Assembly (NCBI GenBank): GCA_023052935.1
Contig: CM041294.1
Span: 152,850,899-152,914,898 of the forward strand
Reading direction: 5' to 3'
Source of the DNA: Piezodorus guildinii
Taxonomy: Eukaryota; Arthropoda; Insecta; Hemiptera; Pentatomidae
Length of the DNA stretch: 64,000 nucleotides
The notes below the pieces were generated by a model that was not told where the DNA came from, searched no databases, and worked only from the letters and a program-made list of their open reading frames with translations. Position numbers and translations under genes: made by a program. Positions 22,638-34,268 of this stretch are shown piece after piece. Numbering within the stretch: the stretch's first letter is position 1; every line of letters begins with the position of its first letter.

Positions 22638-22765
22638 CTGGAAGGAATTAGTCCAGGTGGCGGTCATTAAATGAAACAACTAAACAGTTTCAACTATTTA
22701 TTGTTTGCTAACGTTTTGATCCCCATTGTGGGTCATCATCAGGGCGTGTTGTAGGTGAATGGAAA
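22638..22765. mobile_element. Short ribozyme-bearing repeat, internally deleted
   Basis: It matches the left end of the palindromic element at 42646 (tactggaaggaattagtcc, ggcggtcattaaatgaaac) up to the hammerhead motif, then jumps to gtgaatggaaacac, which corresponds to sequence some 270 bp further in. The copy at 58507 has the same join. A (TA)n tract follows. Confidence 0.7.
22707..22745 (-). ncRNA. Hammerhead motif, mutated core
   Basis: CTGATGA and the GACCC arm of stem II are kept, but TCGAAAC has become TCAAAAC, losing the essential G of the GAAA box, and GTTGGC is GTTAGC. It is predicted inactive. Confidence 0.6.
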
Positions 22766-22768
22766 CAC

Positions 22769-22842
<74 letters not shown>
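22764..22842. repeat. (TA)n microsatellite
   Basis: A long TA dinucleotide run directly after the deleted ribozyme-bearing repeat. A similar TA tract follows the related repeat at 59622. Confidence 0.95.
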
Positions 22843-22843
<1 letters not shown>

Positions 22844-22849
22844 GCTAAA

Positions 22850-23496
22850 TTAAAAGAAGAAGTTTTAAAAAAGTTTCTGAAATATAGTGAAAAATATAAA
22901 GTTTCTCATAAGAAGGGAGAAGCTAGATAGTAGGAAATGGGTAGATATAAAAATTTAAACTTTAAACTAATTTTTTTAAACAGGATACTTAGGATAAAGT
23001 TACATTAAAAAAGTAATTCATATTGTATTTTAAATTAGTATCTTCCAGGATCGTTAGGACTATTAGCTACAACAATCCATAAAACCAATTAAGTGTGACA
23101 GTTAACGAAACCTAAATGCAACCCAAAGTAGATATCAGATATTTCACCTATAAATAATAATCGTAGTAATAATTATATGATATATATATATATATAAATA
23201 ATAAGTATATAAGTAGTAAATAGGAAAAATATTTTTATTTTATTTTTCATATATCCAATGAGCATACGAAATTCGAAAGCACAACAAAAGTGAAGAGTGA
23301 AAAACGATTACAATCAGAAAAGCCTTTACTGCCTAGTAGAGAGCTGCCCTTATCCACCCTTCCATTACCTGCCAACTTGAATTATCGCTAGGAATGTTTC
23401 AGAAGGAACCTTAAACGCCAAAATTGTGACTGTGGCCTACTAAAATATCCAATAATTCTACGATGAGATCTGTGACATGAAATAGATATTAAGTAT
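22850..23496. other. Unassigned AT-rich DNA
   Basis: No gene or element end was recognised. A small (TA)n lies at about 23180. Confidence 0.4.
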
Positions 23497-24100
23497 TATT
23501 TTTTTTTTAATTTCAGAAACAATTTTTATTGAGCTATATTACAATCTGTCCTAATTAGGAAATTTTTAATAGTGATCAAGTACAACATTCATACTACATT
23601 CACAGATTATATACGAAACAATAAATTTATAAAATAATAATACAATATAAAAAATATTGAATAAGAATATGAACAAAAGTCACTCATACATAGGTATATA
23701 GATACAAATATCAAGTATACAGCACGTGATTGAATAATCTAGCCAATGCTAGAACTCCAATATACAAGTTACATGAGGTCTCGAGGTCACTGCCATTTCA
23801 ACCTTAATAGTAAGGGTGTGTGGAGCTGGATAGGGATTGAGCTAGGGGATTAGGGTGATGGATAAGGTTCTGATGGAATTTAGAGAATTTTAATGCTATA
23901 AGGTCTAAAATAAATGGAATATTTAGGTCGCGGTATAAGGTATGGTTGGTGACATAATAAGGAGCATTAACTTTGGCCTATAAGGATTGAATGCGTTTGA
24001 CGTTAGAAAATTTGGCTGTCCCTAACAGTTCAAGTCCGTAGGTTCAAATAGGTTTCAGTACTGTACAAAGTATTAATAAGCCGAATAAAATGGAACCAGC
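23497..24100 (-). mobile_element. Jockey-type LINE fragment, RT C-terminus
   Basis: On the minus strand: a TETYLNLRT-like block, then NAPYYVTNHTLYRDLNIPF and KFHQNLIHHPNPLAQSLSS, clear relatives of the Jockey-A C-terminus but a distinct subfamily. The 3' end is AT-rich with a T run on the plus strand at about 23500. Frame breaks are present, so it is inactive. Confidence 0.72.
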
Positions 24101-24454
24101 TTGGCAACGTTGGATCGAGGCCCCTCCACGCTAGTAAAGGCACATAGGAGGAAGATAAAAAAGAAGAAGAAGATAAAATGAAACCATCGTTATTTCTTTA
24201 GTTTTTGAATACATCAATACTTCAATCAAATTTTTTTGTTATATGATGAAATTGTGTGTAATATAATAAAATATCTGTGCCTTACTTTAAAATAAGAAAT
24301 AAATAATCTTAACTAATTTTGATTTATGTTTTCCATTTCTACCGATGATGAATATATGTTATAAAATAAAGATATTTTTATCTAGCTAATTTCACTTTTC
24401 TTTACGATGAACTAAAACTCCTAATGATGAAGTGACAATGGTTGACTGTGTGTA

Positions 24455-24586
24455 TATATGAGAGAAGTTGGTTGAGGGTGCAGTCAATTTAACACACAGT
24501 CAATTTAAACGTCGGCACCAATAAATTAAATTTACGCTTAATTGTGTGTTAAATTGACTGCACCCTCAACCAACTTCTCTCATATA
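24455..24586. repeat. Perfect 44-bp inverted repeat with ribozyme remnant
   Basis: Arms 24455-24498 and 24543-24586 are exact reverse complements separated by 44 bases. The spacer holds aaacgtcggcacc, the 3' piece of the hammerhead motif as in element 2. The arm sequence (gttggttgagggtgcagtca) resembles the outer arm of element 2 (ggttgggggtgcgg). It looks like a minimal palindromic derivative of that family. Confidence 0.75.
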
Positions 24587-24589
24587 AAA

Positions 24590-25240
24590 CTCCTAAAGCT
24601 ATAAACAATAAATAGTTCGGAAAGAGATTTTTTTAATTGTAAATTGCACCAGCGAGAAGCAGAGTATCTACTAGTATTTATATATTGCATAAGATAAGTA
24701 ATCCATGAAAGGGTCACACGAACTGATAAATGTATCTAAGATTTCTAAGTGCTCATACCAAATATTACTATCGTCAATATTTTATGTGCAGTATGGGAAA
24801 AGAGGTCATGTTAGGATTCTATCTCAACTATCTAACTGATTTATTGCAGGTATATATCTTACTATATTGTGCATTGCAAACTTCCCGCCTAAATTTATTG
24901 AGGACAGCTGTTTTTTACGAGAGGATGGGATGACAGGAAGAGTTTTGTAGGTTGGAGTGCCGGCTGTTGAGGGTGGAGTGGGCTTTGTCTTTCACGCCTC
25001 CAGCACTACTACAGTCTCTCCATCCTTCTCCTGTCCCCTTGTATCCTCTCTATATTGCTTCCATCAAAATATACCAAAAATCATCCTGCCGGCGTAATGT
25101 GCCTCTCTTTTTTATTTATTTATTTTTTGTTTTATAAATGCAACATGCTGTGGTAGTATGATTTGTTATTCTGTAATACACAATAACATAATTTATGCCC
25201 TGAGGTGACCTTGGGTAAAGTGAGCGTCCGGGGTTATAAG
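24590..25240. other. Unassigned DNA
   Basis: No convincing gene. Open frames of about 60 codons near 24730 and 24952 lack known features. Confidence 0.35.
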
Positions 25241-25244
25241 AAAT

Positions 25245-25850
25245 AAAGTGTAAATCTCTAGCATTCCAACGGTATATTATATGTGTATATTCAAGTTCAA
25301 AAACAAAAAATTGCATGAAAAAAATTTGTTTGAAGTTATCTGCTTCAGTTGGATATTGAAGTCGTTCAACTTATATATTTACCTGTTTTTAGCAATGCTA
25401 ATCAGATGATATGGTCAATTTTATAAAAACTACAAAATTAAATGTACTTTAAAGGAAGAAATTTTGAAATATTGACATTTAAGTCCTGTCATACTGTTTC
25501 AATCCGAATGAAACCTACATGATGTAAAGCCCGTACAATTTTACACCCATATAGAGAGTTTAATCAAAATTGTTAGTGCCGTTTTTGACAAAATCGTAAA
25601 TAGGTGCAAAATGCATGGTATAAAGTGGCTCTTCTGGTAAGCTGAATTGGATGAAAATGTTGCTCTAACATCTCGGACGTATAGTTGTCATTTTCAGTAT
25701 CATAGAACTTTTCGTTTTCGCGCTGGAATTACCACATATACACACAAACAGACCTTTTTGCGGGACTTGGTCGTTTGGCCTCAGGGGACCCTAAAACGAT
25801 CGCAATACTTTCTCTTACTATATATTCCATATATAGGTAAGTGAAAGTTA
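25245..25850 (-). repeat. Repeat A, 5' two-thirds
   Basis: Blocks gcattccaacggtatatta, gacctttttgcgggacttgg and the terminal gtaagtgaaagt (25837-25848) are in minus-strand order. The 3' tail is missing. Confidence 0.78.
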
Positions 25851-26069
25851 AATACAACTAATGAACTGATGTATATTTTCTAAAAAAATAATTTTTTGCT
25901 TAACTTTATTATGTTTTGTGATTTTATTGACACGCTCTGTCTAAAACAAGCTATGTTGGTGTTGCTCTCATTGAAAATTTGAAATTATTTCCGTACATAC
26001 CTACAGGTATGCCGAGTTGAAATGGCTATATTCTTGGCGTCAGTATTTCCTGAGATTATGCCTATTTGG

Positions 26070-26165
26070 GATTGTCAAAACCAAAAAATAAAAGACTGGC
26101 GGACTAAACTGGAGGAGGCCCTGACTCTTCAAGAGTTGTAGCGCCATGGATGATGATGATGATGA
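26070..26165 (+). mobile_element. Possible RTE-type LINE 3' end
   Basis: The frame DWRTKLEEALTLQEL followed by a stop and then a (GAT)n run at 26151-26165 resembles the last codons and microsatellite tail of RTE-like elements. Only the end is left, so assignment is tentative. Confidence 0.45.
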
Positions 26166-26429
26166 AAAAGACATCCTACATTCTTTACATACTCATCCCT
26201 TGTTCATATTTATTTGTTTAACACAAGAGCCCAGTTTTAAGCTACAATTTATTATTTATCAAATCAGCGAGCTCCTGACAATTACATTCCTTATGCTGAG
26301 CACTACATGATGGTGATTAAAACTTATTTTTTTGGTTGGTATTTCCTATTGGTATTGGAGAAAACCCACTAACCTCTATTTTCCTTCTCATCGAACATCT
26401 TACTTTAAGAACCCTCAACTTTGCGTGGT

Positions 26430-26490
26430 CTTTCATTTTAACAGCTACGTGAGTAAGTGAAAGTCGTGTGTTGCGTACACTAGATTTTAT
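26430..26490 (+). repeat. Repeat A 3' end
   Basis: Contains gtaagtgaaagtcgtgtgttgcg and the following cactagatttt, the 3' signature of repeat A. The body is absent or too diverged to see. Confidence 0.6.
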
Positions 26491-27011
26491 TTATTATTAT
26501 ATCATTTAAGGACCTATATATGACAAAACCTGCCAGGACAATAATATTTCTGAAATCGGAGAGGATCACTAGCAAACTGACTAATGACCCCTAATAGATG
26601 AGATAGCTTTGCCAGCGGGGCTTTTTAATTCCGGGCGTGGCTGGAGATTAAAGAGAAGGCCCTAGTGGAGCCGTTACCATCTTCTTTTCGCTTCAAAGAC
26701 CCTCTCCCCCTCCCCCCACCCCACTTACCTTCGGCCTCCCCCTTCTATTCTTCCCTTCCTCACTATATACTCAGCTCTTCTCCAATTCCTCTATTCAATT
26801 TAGCGTTTTGTTCCCTCGGAATAAATTCGATCCCATTCTTTTTATAGTGTATCAAAGGAGGTTGATGCATGCTGTATTCAATGTATTCTGTCTTTCGATA
26901 AACAAGAAATCAGCATAAGACTGAAATAGATATATTTTTTTTTTTTTTTTTTTTTTAATAAGGCCTTCTGAATTTTGTGAAAATGTTATTTAGAATAATC
27001 TAAATTTAGAA

Positions 27012-27070
27012 AAATTTGGAGCGGGCAACACATGACGTTCACTTACCACCGGTGTTAAAATATATTAAAG
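27012..27070 (-). repeat. Repeat A 3' end
   Basis: The plus strand reads gcgggcaacacatgacgttcacttacc, the reverse complement of the repeat A tail. It lies just upstream of the hAT remnant. Confidence 0.6.
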
Positions 27071-27234
27071 AATTTTTATTTACAGTTGAATACAGTTGAA
27101 GATAAAAATGACTGAAACTAATAAAGAATTAGGGGTCACCCATAGCGTAGTTGCTAGCATTTCTTTTTCTTTAATTGTGGTTTTTTATTTATTTATTTTT
27201 TCAATTATTGTTTTTGTGTTTCAATTTGCATATA

Positions 27235-28800
27235 AAAGACCCCTAAATAGAAATGGTGGCAACACTTTATCAAAATTAATGATAGGAGTGCCAATTATAA
27301 AATTCGTTAAAACGTTGGGTAACACCAGCAATTTAAAAGTACATATTAACAAGACCCACCCTAAAATGGGTATTAAGTACGGTATCCACATAAGCTATTA
27401 AGGTGATTATGTGGATTTGGGAGAGTAGGTTGACAAGTTAAGAAGAAAATCAGTGCAATCTGACATTTTAGATTATTTTATGTACTATCCATAGATCAAA
27501 TACAGATCCAATGATAAACCAAACTTCTAGTTCAACATCTTCTACTTACATAAAAACAGTAGAGAGTACTTTAGAAGAATCTTTACAAATAGTAGTTTCC
27601 CATCAAGAGAGTGGCAAAATACACAATAATATCATATTACAATCATAATACACCTACTATACAAAGCAGATTTGACATTTCCCTTAGTCGAACATGAAGA
27701 TTTCATCAAAATGTTCAAAACCATATCCCCTCACTATACACTTTCATGTTGAAAAACTATAAAAAAATTAATTTTTTCGAAGTATACAGCTACAAGTGTT
27801 TTTAAAAATAAATTTTCTTGCCATGAGTATTTCTCAATGACGATTTGTGGACAGAGATTCAACAGTCTAGAAGTTTTTCAAGATTAATGATTCATTTTTT
27901 AGACAGTAAAAAACTTACATCTTGTAATGTAGGTGTGTTAGAAATTCCTGAAACCCTGACAGCAGATCATATTTCGAATAAAATTATTGACATATTTGAT
28001 AACTGGAATCTAGACAAAGCAGAATTAAATTCTGTTGTAACTGATAGTGGTGCCAATGTAGAAGACTTGGAGCAAGACCAAAAGCAATGGAGAAGACTTT
28101 CTTAAAAAACAAAGATATTATCTGTTTGGCGTACCTTCTGAATCTTGTTGCATACAGGTCTGTGGAAGCGGTTCAAGATTTACAAATATTAATTGACAAA
28201 GTTAAGAAGATTGTACCTTGATTCAAGCACAGCGTCAGAGCTGCGGACGAATTAGGAAAAGAATCAGAACTTAAATTAATCCAATGTGTGAAAACTAGGT
28301 GGAATTCTACTTATTATATGAAAGAGAGATTCCTAACCCTTAGTACAATCTTGAACACCATTATACATAGAAATACTACAGCAACTACAATGACCACAGC
28401 AGCTGAAAACAAAGTATCAAATGTAATTATACAAATTTTAGAGCGCCTGCTGATGGCAACGAAACAATTATCCGGAAGTAACTACCCCACCATCAGCCTG
28501 GCTCTCCCTATAGCCTGGATGATCGATAAAAATTGAATAAAATGAACCCTACTACAGACATTGGGATGCGGTTCAAAAGTGCTGTTTTAGAGGCAATAAA
28601 AAAGCGGCTAATGGTGGAATATGTTTCGCCATTAGCTATCAGTACGATTCTTGATCCAAGGTGGAAGAAGTTATATTTTAAAAACTCTGAGGCTGTTGCC
28701 AAAGCTATCAGGGAAATAAAACGTCTAATAAATCATAACGGACATGGTTCTGACTCGGATCAAGGAGAAGAATCTGAGTCTTCTTTTTTTGGAGAACATT
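27235..28800 (+). pseudogene. hAT (ZBED-like) transposase remnant, main part
   Basis: In order: the end of a BED zinc finger (LGNTSNLKVHINKTHPK, about 27312-27362); the start of the catalytic domain with the block SVVTDSGANV, where D is a candidate catalytic residue (28036-28065); the segment LNLVAYRSVEAV; the TRWNSTYYM block (28290); and a later region with LAISTILDPRWKKLYF and an acidic stretch. Stops and frameshifts occur near 28105, 28220 and 28535. No terminal repeats were identified. It would have acted as a nuclear transposase. Confidence 0.82.
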
Positions 28801-28804
28801 TTTT

Positions 28805-29283
28805 TGGCATTAATCTCTCTATCATATAATAAGTAGATTTCCACCTAGTTTCCACGCTTTGGATTAATTTAAGTTCTGATTCCGTTCTTAATTGGTCCGC
28901 AGCTCTTACGCTGTACCTGAACCAGGATACAATCTTCTTAACTTTGTCAATTAGTATTTGTAAATCTGGAACCGCTTCCACAGACCTATATGCAACAAGA
29001 TTCAGAAGTTGCGCAAAACAGATAATATGTTTGTTTTTTGAGAAATTCTTCTCCATTGCTTTGACTACATTGGCACCATCATAAGTTGCAACAGAATTTA
29101 ATTTTCCTTTGTCTGTGTTCCAGTTATCAAATATGTCAATAATTTAATTCGAAATATGATATGCTGTCAGGGTTTCAGGAATTTCAAATATACCTACATT
29201 CAAAATGTTAGTTTTTTATTATCTAAAAAATGAATCGTTAATCCTAAAAAACCTCTAGTCTGTTGAATCTCTGTCCACAAGTC
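28805..29283 (-). pseudogene. Inverted duplicate of the hAT core
   Basis: The minus strand repeats the segment encoded on the plus strand at about 27841-28327: again LLNLVAYRSVEAV, LQILIDKVKKIV and a TRWKSTYYM block. It differs by scattered substitutions, so the inversion is not recent. It lies between the acidic segment at 28750-28800 and the continuation at 29284. Confidence 0.8.
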
Positions 29284-29695
29284 GTCAATGAAAAATACTC
29301 AAAATACTGCCGAAGAGCAGACTCGGATCAAGAGGAAGACCCTGAGTTTTCTTTTTTTGGAGAGCATGCCAAAATAGTGCAGAGAACTTGGAAGAGACGG
29401 AGTTCTACAAGTATGTCTTTTTTCTTATTATTAGTTTTAATTTTATATTATTATTAAATTATGTATTGAAGTATTTAAATCCAATGGTTTGTGTAACTAG
29501 TTCAATTTAAATTGTTAATAATTAGTTTTTTCAGGTTGCTTTGATATCCCCGACGAACTGTCCTTATATTTGAGATCTATCTAGCAGAAGTGGAATGAAA
29601 CAAATGTCCGCTGGAGTTCTGGTGCAACTCAGGACTGTACCCAGAGCTTTCAGATGTTGCTAAAAAATTCTTGTGTGGGACTTCCACCTCTGTCC
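29284..29695 (+). pseudogene. hAT transposase C-terminal part
   Basis: The plus strand resumes with a second copy of the acidic SDQEE...SFFGEH segment, then an insertion-like AT-rich stretch, then DELSLYLRS and, near 29640, YPELSDVAKKFL followed by SVPS, the typical start of the hAT dimerisation region (SVPSERLFS in the family). It is cut off by a Jockey 3' end. Confidence 0.7.
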
Positions 29696-29696
29696 C

Positions 29697-29798
29697 ATCT
29701 ACATGTATTTCATGTCAGCTTACTATTTCCATCACATTTACTTATTGTATATAATAATACAGTTGTAAATATCAATAAATATGTGTAAACAAAAAAAA
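29697..29798 (+). mobile_element. Jockey-A 3' UTR fragment
   Basis: Matches the 3' end at 37960-38060 (catttacttattgtat, aatacagttgtaaatatcaataaatatg) and finishes with an A run. It has no coding part. Confidence 0.75.
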
Positions 29799-29827
29799 TG
29801 TTTATTATTGTACGATGAATGAATGAA

Positions 29828-29985
29828 TGAAAAAAGAACTTTATTCTGGGACTAAGTCCCTTGAGAATAATACACATGTACAAAGAAAATAATGATTACA
29901 ACTGGCCTAAAAACACATAAAAAAACTAATAATATGAATGATTACAAAAATTATTTACAATTATTTTAATTATTGTACGATGTTA
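29828..29985 (-). repeat. LINE/SINE 3' tail with hairpin (family D)
   Basis: Starts aaaaaagaactttattctggg, with the GGGAC-TAA-GTCCC stem-loop. Same family as 9520-9615, with an adjoining tgaatgaatgaatg run, which may be a tandem-repeat 3' tail. Confidence 0.5.
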
Positions 29986-30033
29986 TGTACTTTATTTATT
30001 TATTTATTTTTTTAAATTCATTAAATATAGAAT

Positions 30034-30130
30034 AGAATAGAATAGAATAGAATATACTTTTATTGCAGTCGGGGATTTTCCCATACAATAAGAGTGTGTA
30101 CATAAATCATATTTGTTATATACTGTTTTC
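30034..30130 (-). repeat. (AATAG)n and LINE tail with hairpin (family E)
   Basis: Five AATAG units are followed by ttttattgcagtcggggattttcccatacaa, related to 57415-57450. The CGGGGATTTTCCC stem-loop is placed as in family D. DNA up to about 30550 may be the decayed body of that element, but I could not assign it to a domain. Confidence 0.45.
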
Positions 30131-30898
30131 AACTTTTTGGTGTAACAAACTAAAGAAAACATATATATATAATAGTAATAATAATAAATATTTCTACATA
30201 GTCATATATGAGTACAATAAAAAAAATCAAATAAAATAAAATAAAAAATACAAATAAAATAAAATAGACAATAATAATTAGCAAAAAAAAAAAATATATA
30301 TATCCATTTCTTGTGACTTCAAAAACAAAACAAAATCATAATAAATAAATTAAGAAACATTTTTTGAGTTAGTGATCTATCACAAAACCTCTTAAATTTA
30401 GGCTTGCTCTGGTGTAAAAGTACAGTTTTTTAGTCTTTTCGGAGGTTATATTTTTGAGATATAGTCTGAAGTTTGAAGGTGTTAACTGGGCTATGGCTGG
30501 TATGATGGTTGAGCGGTAGGAGGAGTAGGCTGTATTCATAGTAATTCATTAAATATACAAAGTTATTTCCTTACCTCTTTTTTTATTTTCATTTTTTTTT
30601 GGTTGTTAAAAAAAACGTCAATAAAGAAAAATAAATAAAAGATTATTAAGCATTACAGTAGGGTAAAACACAAAATAAAAAAATGAAGACCTTATTTTAA
30701 GCTCTAAACCATTTTTCCAATATTCGTTTGATGCCTAAAACAACATAACATTAATGAAATATCTCAATACACGAAATGTAAAAAAAAAAAAGAAATCTAA
30801 ACAATCGGTATCCCATTAAGAGCCCTCATAGTCATCAAAAGCAAAAGGTCCGATGATTTGTCCCGATGGGGCCGGTAAATGGGGAATGTGTAGGACTG

Positions 30899-31053
30899 GG
30901 GGAAGGGGTTTTGTGTAATATGTATAGCATGAGGAGGGAGAGGGGAGAGAATAGGGGAATATTGAGGGAATTATTGGGGAGAGGTGATTTTGTGTAATAT
31001 GTATAGGATGAGAGGGAGTGTGAGGGAAATAGGGAATATCTGAGGGAATTATT
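30899..31053. repeat. Two-copy tandem repeat, about 77 bp
   Basis: Two purine-rich units, each containing ttttgtgtaatatgtatag and ending gagggaattatt, are adjacent in direct orientation. The minus-strand open frame across them is Pro/His/Ser-rich because of the base composition and is not supported as a gene. Confidence 0.7.
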
Positions 31054-31391
31054 CTATCACCCCTGACCAATATTCAATTCTTTATCTCTGTTTGGTCCCT
31101 TTATTGCCACGCAGGGACATCTTTATTCAGCTATTACCACTTTATTCTCTCCATTTCCTCTCGGGTTCTACAATGTCTCCCTTCTACATGTCTTGAATTA
31201 AAGGTTGAATTTCAATTGCCAGCGTGACGATTAAAATAGTGGGTTTCAGAGTTCAGCTTTTATACGTGCAATTCTATGTTTTTACGTGTTCATTATTGAT
31301 ACTTTCTATTTCGAAGAGGAGATTTGAAATAGTTATCTTCATTTACTTATTTCTCGCTAAAGTTGGAAGTAAAGTTAAATCTTAGCAATGA

Positions 31392-31427
<36 letters not shown>

Positions 31428-32239
31428 GCTGTAAATAATTATATTTTATATTGGTTTGTTATTACCGAATTATTATTATATTATGGTATTACAATTTATA
31501 TAGCGATTAATTAATAAAACAGCTTAAAAAAAACGAACCAGCAATTTATATTCAAGGAAAATGGACAATCACCATTGGTAAGTTCAGAACACTTTTCTCT
31601 ATTCCTCTTTAGATTTCAAAGATTATTTTTCTGTTTAATAATTTAATGAACGAATCTAATGAGAAAAATGCTGAGCTAATTGATATAACTGTCCCAAATG
31701 ATGGCAATTGTCAGTGCAGAAAAAAATCGCAAATATCAAGTTCTAGCAGCTAAGCTAAAGGAACTCTACAGGCTAGAAGTGTTATTGTGAGGGCGATTAT
31801 GATATCCAGCAATAGATATAGCAACAATTGTGATATATTTTCTAAAGGTACTAATTTATTTATTTTCATTCCAAATAATGCTAAAACATTTCATTTTATA
31901 AGTTTAATTTAGTGTGATTAATTTAGTTTAAAAAAATAATCTATATTTTAATCTGAAGAAAATCAAATAAGTTGGTTTAATAATATAGTAATGTGATATT
32001 TTTGCTTTTTCTTTGAAGTTTCATTTAATATATTATTCCTAAAATTCAATATAAAATTTTTGTAACCACATAAACTTATGAACATATGGTATTAGTAAAG
32101 AGGGAGGTTATGATAGTTCAATGTTGCCATCTTCGTACAGCATTGTACAAGTTATATTTAAGATTTTAAAAACAATATTGCATACCAAATTGTTATTAAT
32201 TTGTTAAAACAAATGCAGTTTTTTTTTTTTTTAAATACA
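31054..32239. other. Unassigned DNA with a long A run
   Basis: Contains poly(A) at about 31390-31425, probably a retroelement tail. No gene. Near 31700 a short frame includes VPNDGNCQC, recalling an OTU-type cysteine-protease fragment, but it is too short to call. Confidence 0.35.
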
Positions 32240-32290
32240 CAAAAGTATTAGTTCCTTTTGGAAATCAACGTCTTCATTATCGATACTGTC
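32240..32290. repeat. Family B right terminus
   Basis: The sequence tattagttccttttggaaatcaacgtct matches the right end of family B at 21020-21050. The matching left end was not found. Confidence 0.55.
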
Positions 32291-32799
32291 ATTTCAAACT
32301 TGGCGTGATTCGGGGTTAGGAGAAACCTTTCTGAACCACACCCAGCCTTTGTAAAGTGTGTACCGAAATATTGGGGAACCTTATAATCGTTACCAAACCG
32401 GTTTTAAGACTTAGGCTATATATATATTGTAGACAACTCATCATTGTATTTTTTTTTTCACTTGTAATATTTAGTATGTTTTATCAGTATGAGGTTAATT
32501 TTATATTACTACATTTTGGCTAAGGGTAACCATCCATAATACTGTAGCCTTTATCCTGGAGCAGATCGTATCCTGCCATCCATTCTTCCTTAATCTCCTC
32601 CCTTATGGCTTACTATCTCCTCTCTTTCCTTCCTGATTCACGTCCCAAGATAGCTTCAGCAATATGAATCTCTTTCATACCAAGAGAATAACCTAATTTT
32701 GTGAAAAATGTTTACGTAGTTATTTATTGTTGTTTTGTCAAAATGATTTATCATAAAAGATTGTGTTCATTCTTTAGGGTTATAGAATAAGTTCGTAGT

Positions 32800-34268
32800 G
32801 TTTTTAAATATTCTAATTGCACCCTCTCTCTGTTTATAAGGATCATGTCTACTTGGTCAGAGACCACATCAATAAAATCTCTGCAGGTGTTCCTCTAGGT
32901 TCAATCCTGGCTCCACTTCTGTACTTAATATACACATACGACTTACCAACAGACATAAGCTTCCTAACTGCGAAATATGCCAACGACACTGCTGTTATCA
33001 TGAAAAACACAGCCCCCACAGAGGCCAGTGTGACTTTACAACACCACTTAGACAATGAACAAAACTGGCAATGTTACATTTAACCTTCTTTTTTTTCATT
33101 TTAAACATATTTATTGATATTTACAACTGTATACAAAACACATCAAGTAAATGGGATGGATATATGGTAAATTGACATGAAATACATGTAGAGACACCAC
33201 CCATTGGCAGCACTCTAAATATATCCTAAACTAGAAGGTCTCGGGGACAACATTTTTTTAGACGCCTCGGAGGGTTATCAGGAATTGAGGAGGAAGATAG
33301 AACGGAAACCAGTGGATAAGAGTGGGAATAGAGTTTTTCATGGAATGAATGATACCTGGTTCGGGCTAAATCAGTAACATATAGAACATTAAGGTGTTTA
33401 TGGATAAGTTTATTCGTGACAAAATATGGAGCATTGAGGATTTTACGAAGGGTTTTGGATTGTAAGGATTGGATACGAGAGGAATTCGATGGTCTAGTAG
33501 ACACCCATAGCTCTACTCCGTATGTCCAGATAGGTCTCATGATGGTCATGTAGAAGAGTTTTTGTAATTAAGAGGAAGCTTTGACCGTTTGTCTAGTAAG
33601 TGAAGTAACCGAAAGCGGCGAGCAGTTTCTTGTCGTTTCAGTCTAGTGTACGGATTCCATGTTTGACGTTTGTCAAGTAGAAGTCCTAGGTAGCGGATCT
33701 GTTCAACCGGAATGAGCGGAATATTATTAAAGGATACTGTAGGGCAGGATGTCATAGGTTTACGACGAAGGGTAAAGGTTATTTGGTGTTATTTGTTGGA
33801 ATTTATTTTAATTCACCATTTCTGACACCATACCTCAAGGTCTCTGATGTGGGATTGGAGAGTTTGATAAGCAGCAGTCATTGCCATGGGGTCCTGCGTA
33901 AAACTCTGAACTTTCGACTCAGACTATTATATTCTATACCACATAAACACTCTAAATTACCCATAAGACAGAAGCTTAACGTATATACTTATTTATTAAA
34001 ACCTATATGGACTTACGCTTGCCAAATTCACGGACCAACTAAAGAGAAACACATTCAAATAATCCAACCTTTCAATCCAAATTTTTAAGACTAGCAACGA
34101 ACTCTCCACCGTATGTGTCAAACGAAACTCTTCATACCGCCTTACGTATTCCAACAACAACAAACCACATACGATTGACATACAAAAGATGTGATCTTAC
34201 AGCACTATTATAATTGTCTATTAAGACAAATTGTAATATTTCGAAATATATTAATAAAATTTTAAAAA
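32800..34268 (+). mobile_element. Jockey-B LINE copy, split by a Jockey-A insertion
   Basis: The first part (32817-33083) encodes KISAGVPLGSILAPLLYLIY and a mutated catalytic box (YANDT instead of YADDT). The second (about 33890-34268) resumes with LNFRLRLLYSIPHKHSKLP and the KPIWTYACQI block, and ends in aatatattaataaaa. Between them lies a minus-strand Jockey-A copy. The active-site D to N change and frame breaks make it inactive. Confidence 0.78.
33095..33880 (-). mobile_element. Jockey-A copy inserted in Jockey-B
   Basis: Minus strand: VEQIRYLGLLLDKRQTW, RLKRQETARRFRLL, WTYGVELWVSTRPSNSS and the C-terminal RRLKKC block, then the 3' UTR ending in ttaaaatgaaaaaaaa. A frameshift lies between 33546 and 33550. 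It is 5'-truncated. Confidence 0.82.

Noticed and set aside
30816..31070. 84-codon Pro/His/Ser-rich minus-strand frame
   Set aside because: It comes from a purine-rich tandem duplication and lacks any family feature.
31690..31790. Short frame with VPNDGNCQC resembling an OTU-type protease start
   Set aside because: Fewer than 40 residues remain, with stops and no further conserved block. It is mentioned only as a possible fragment.
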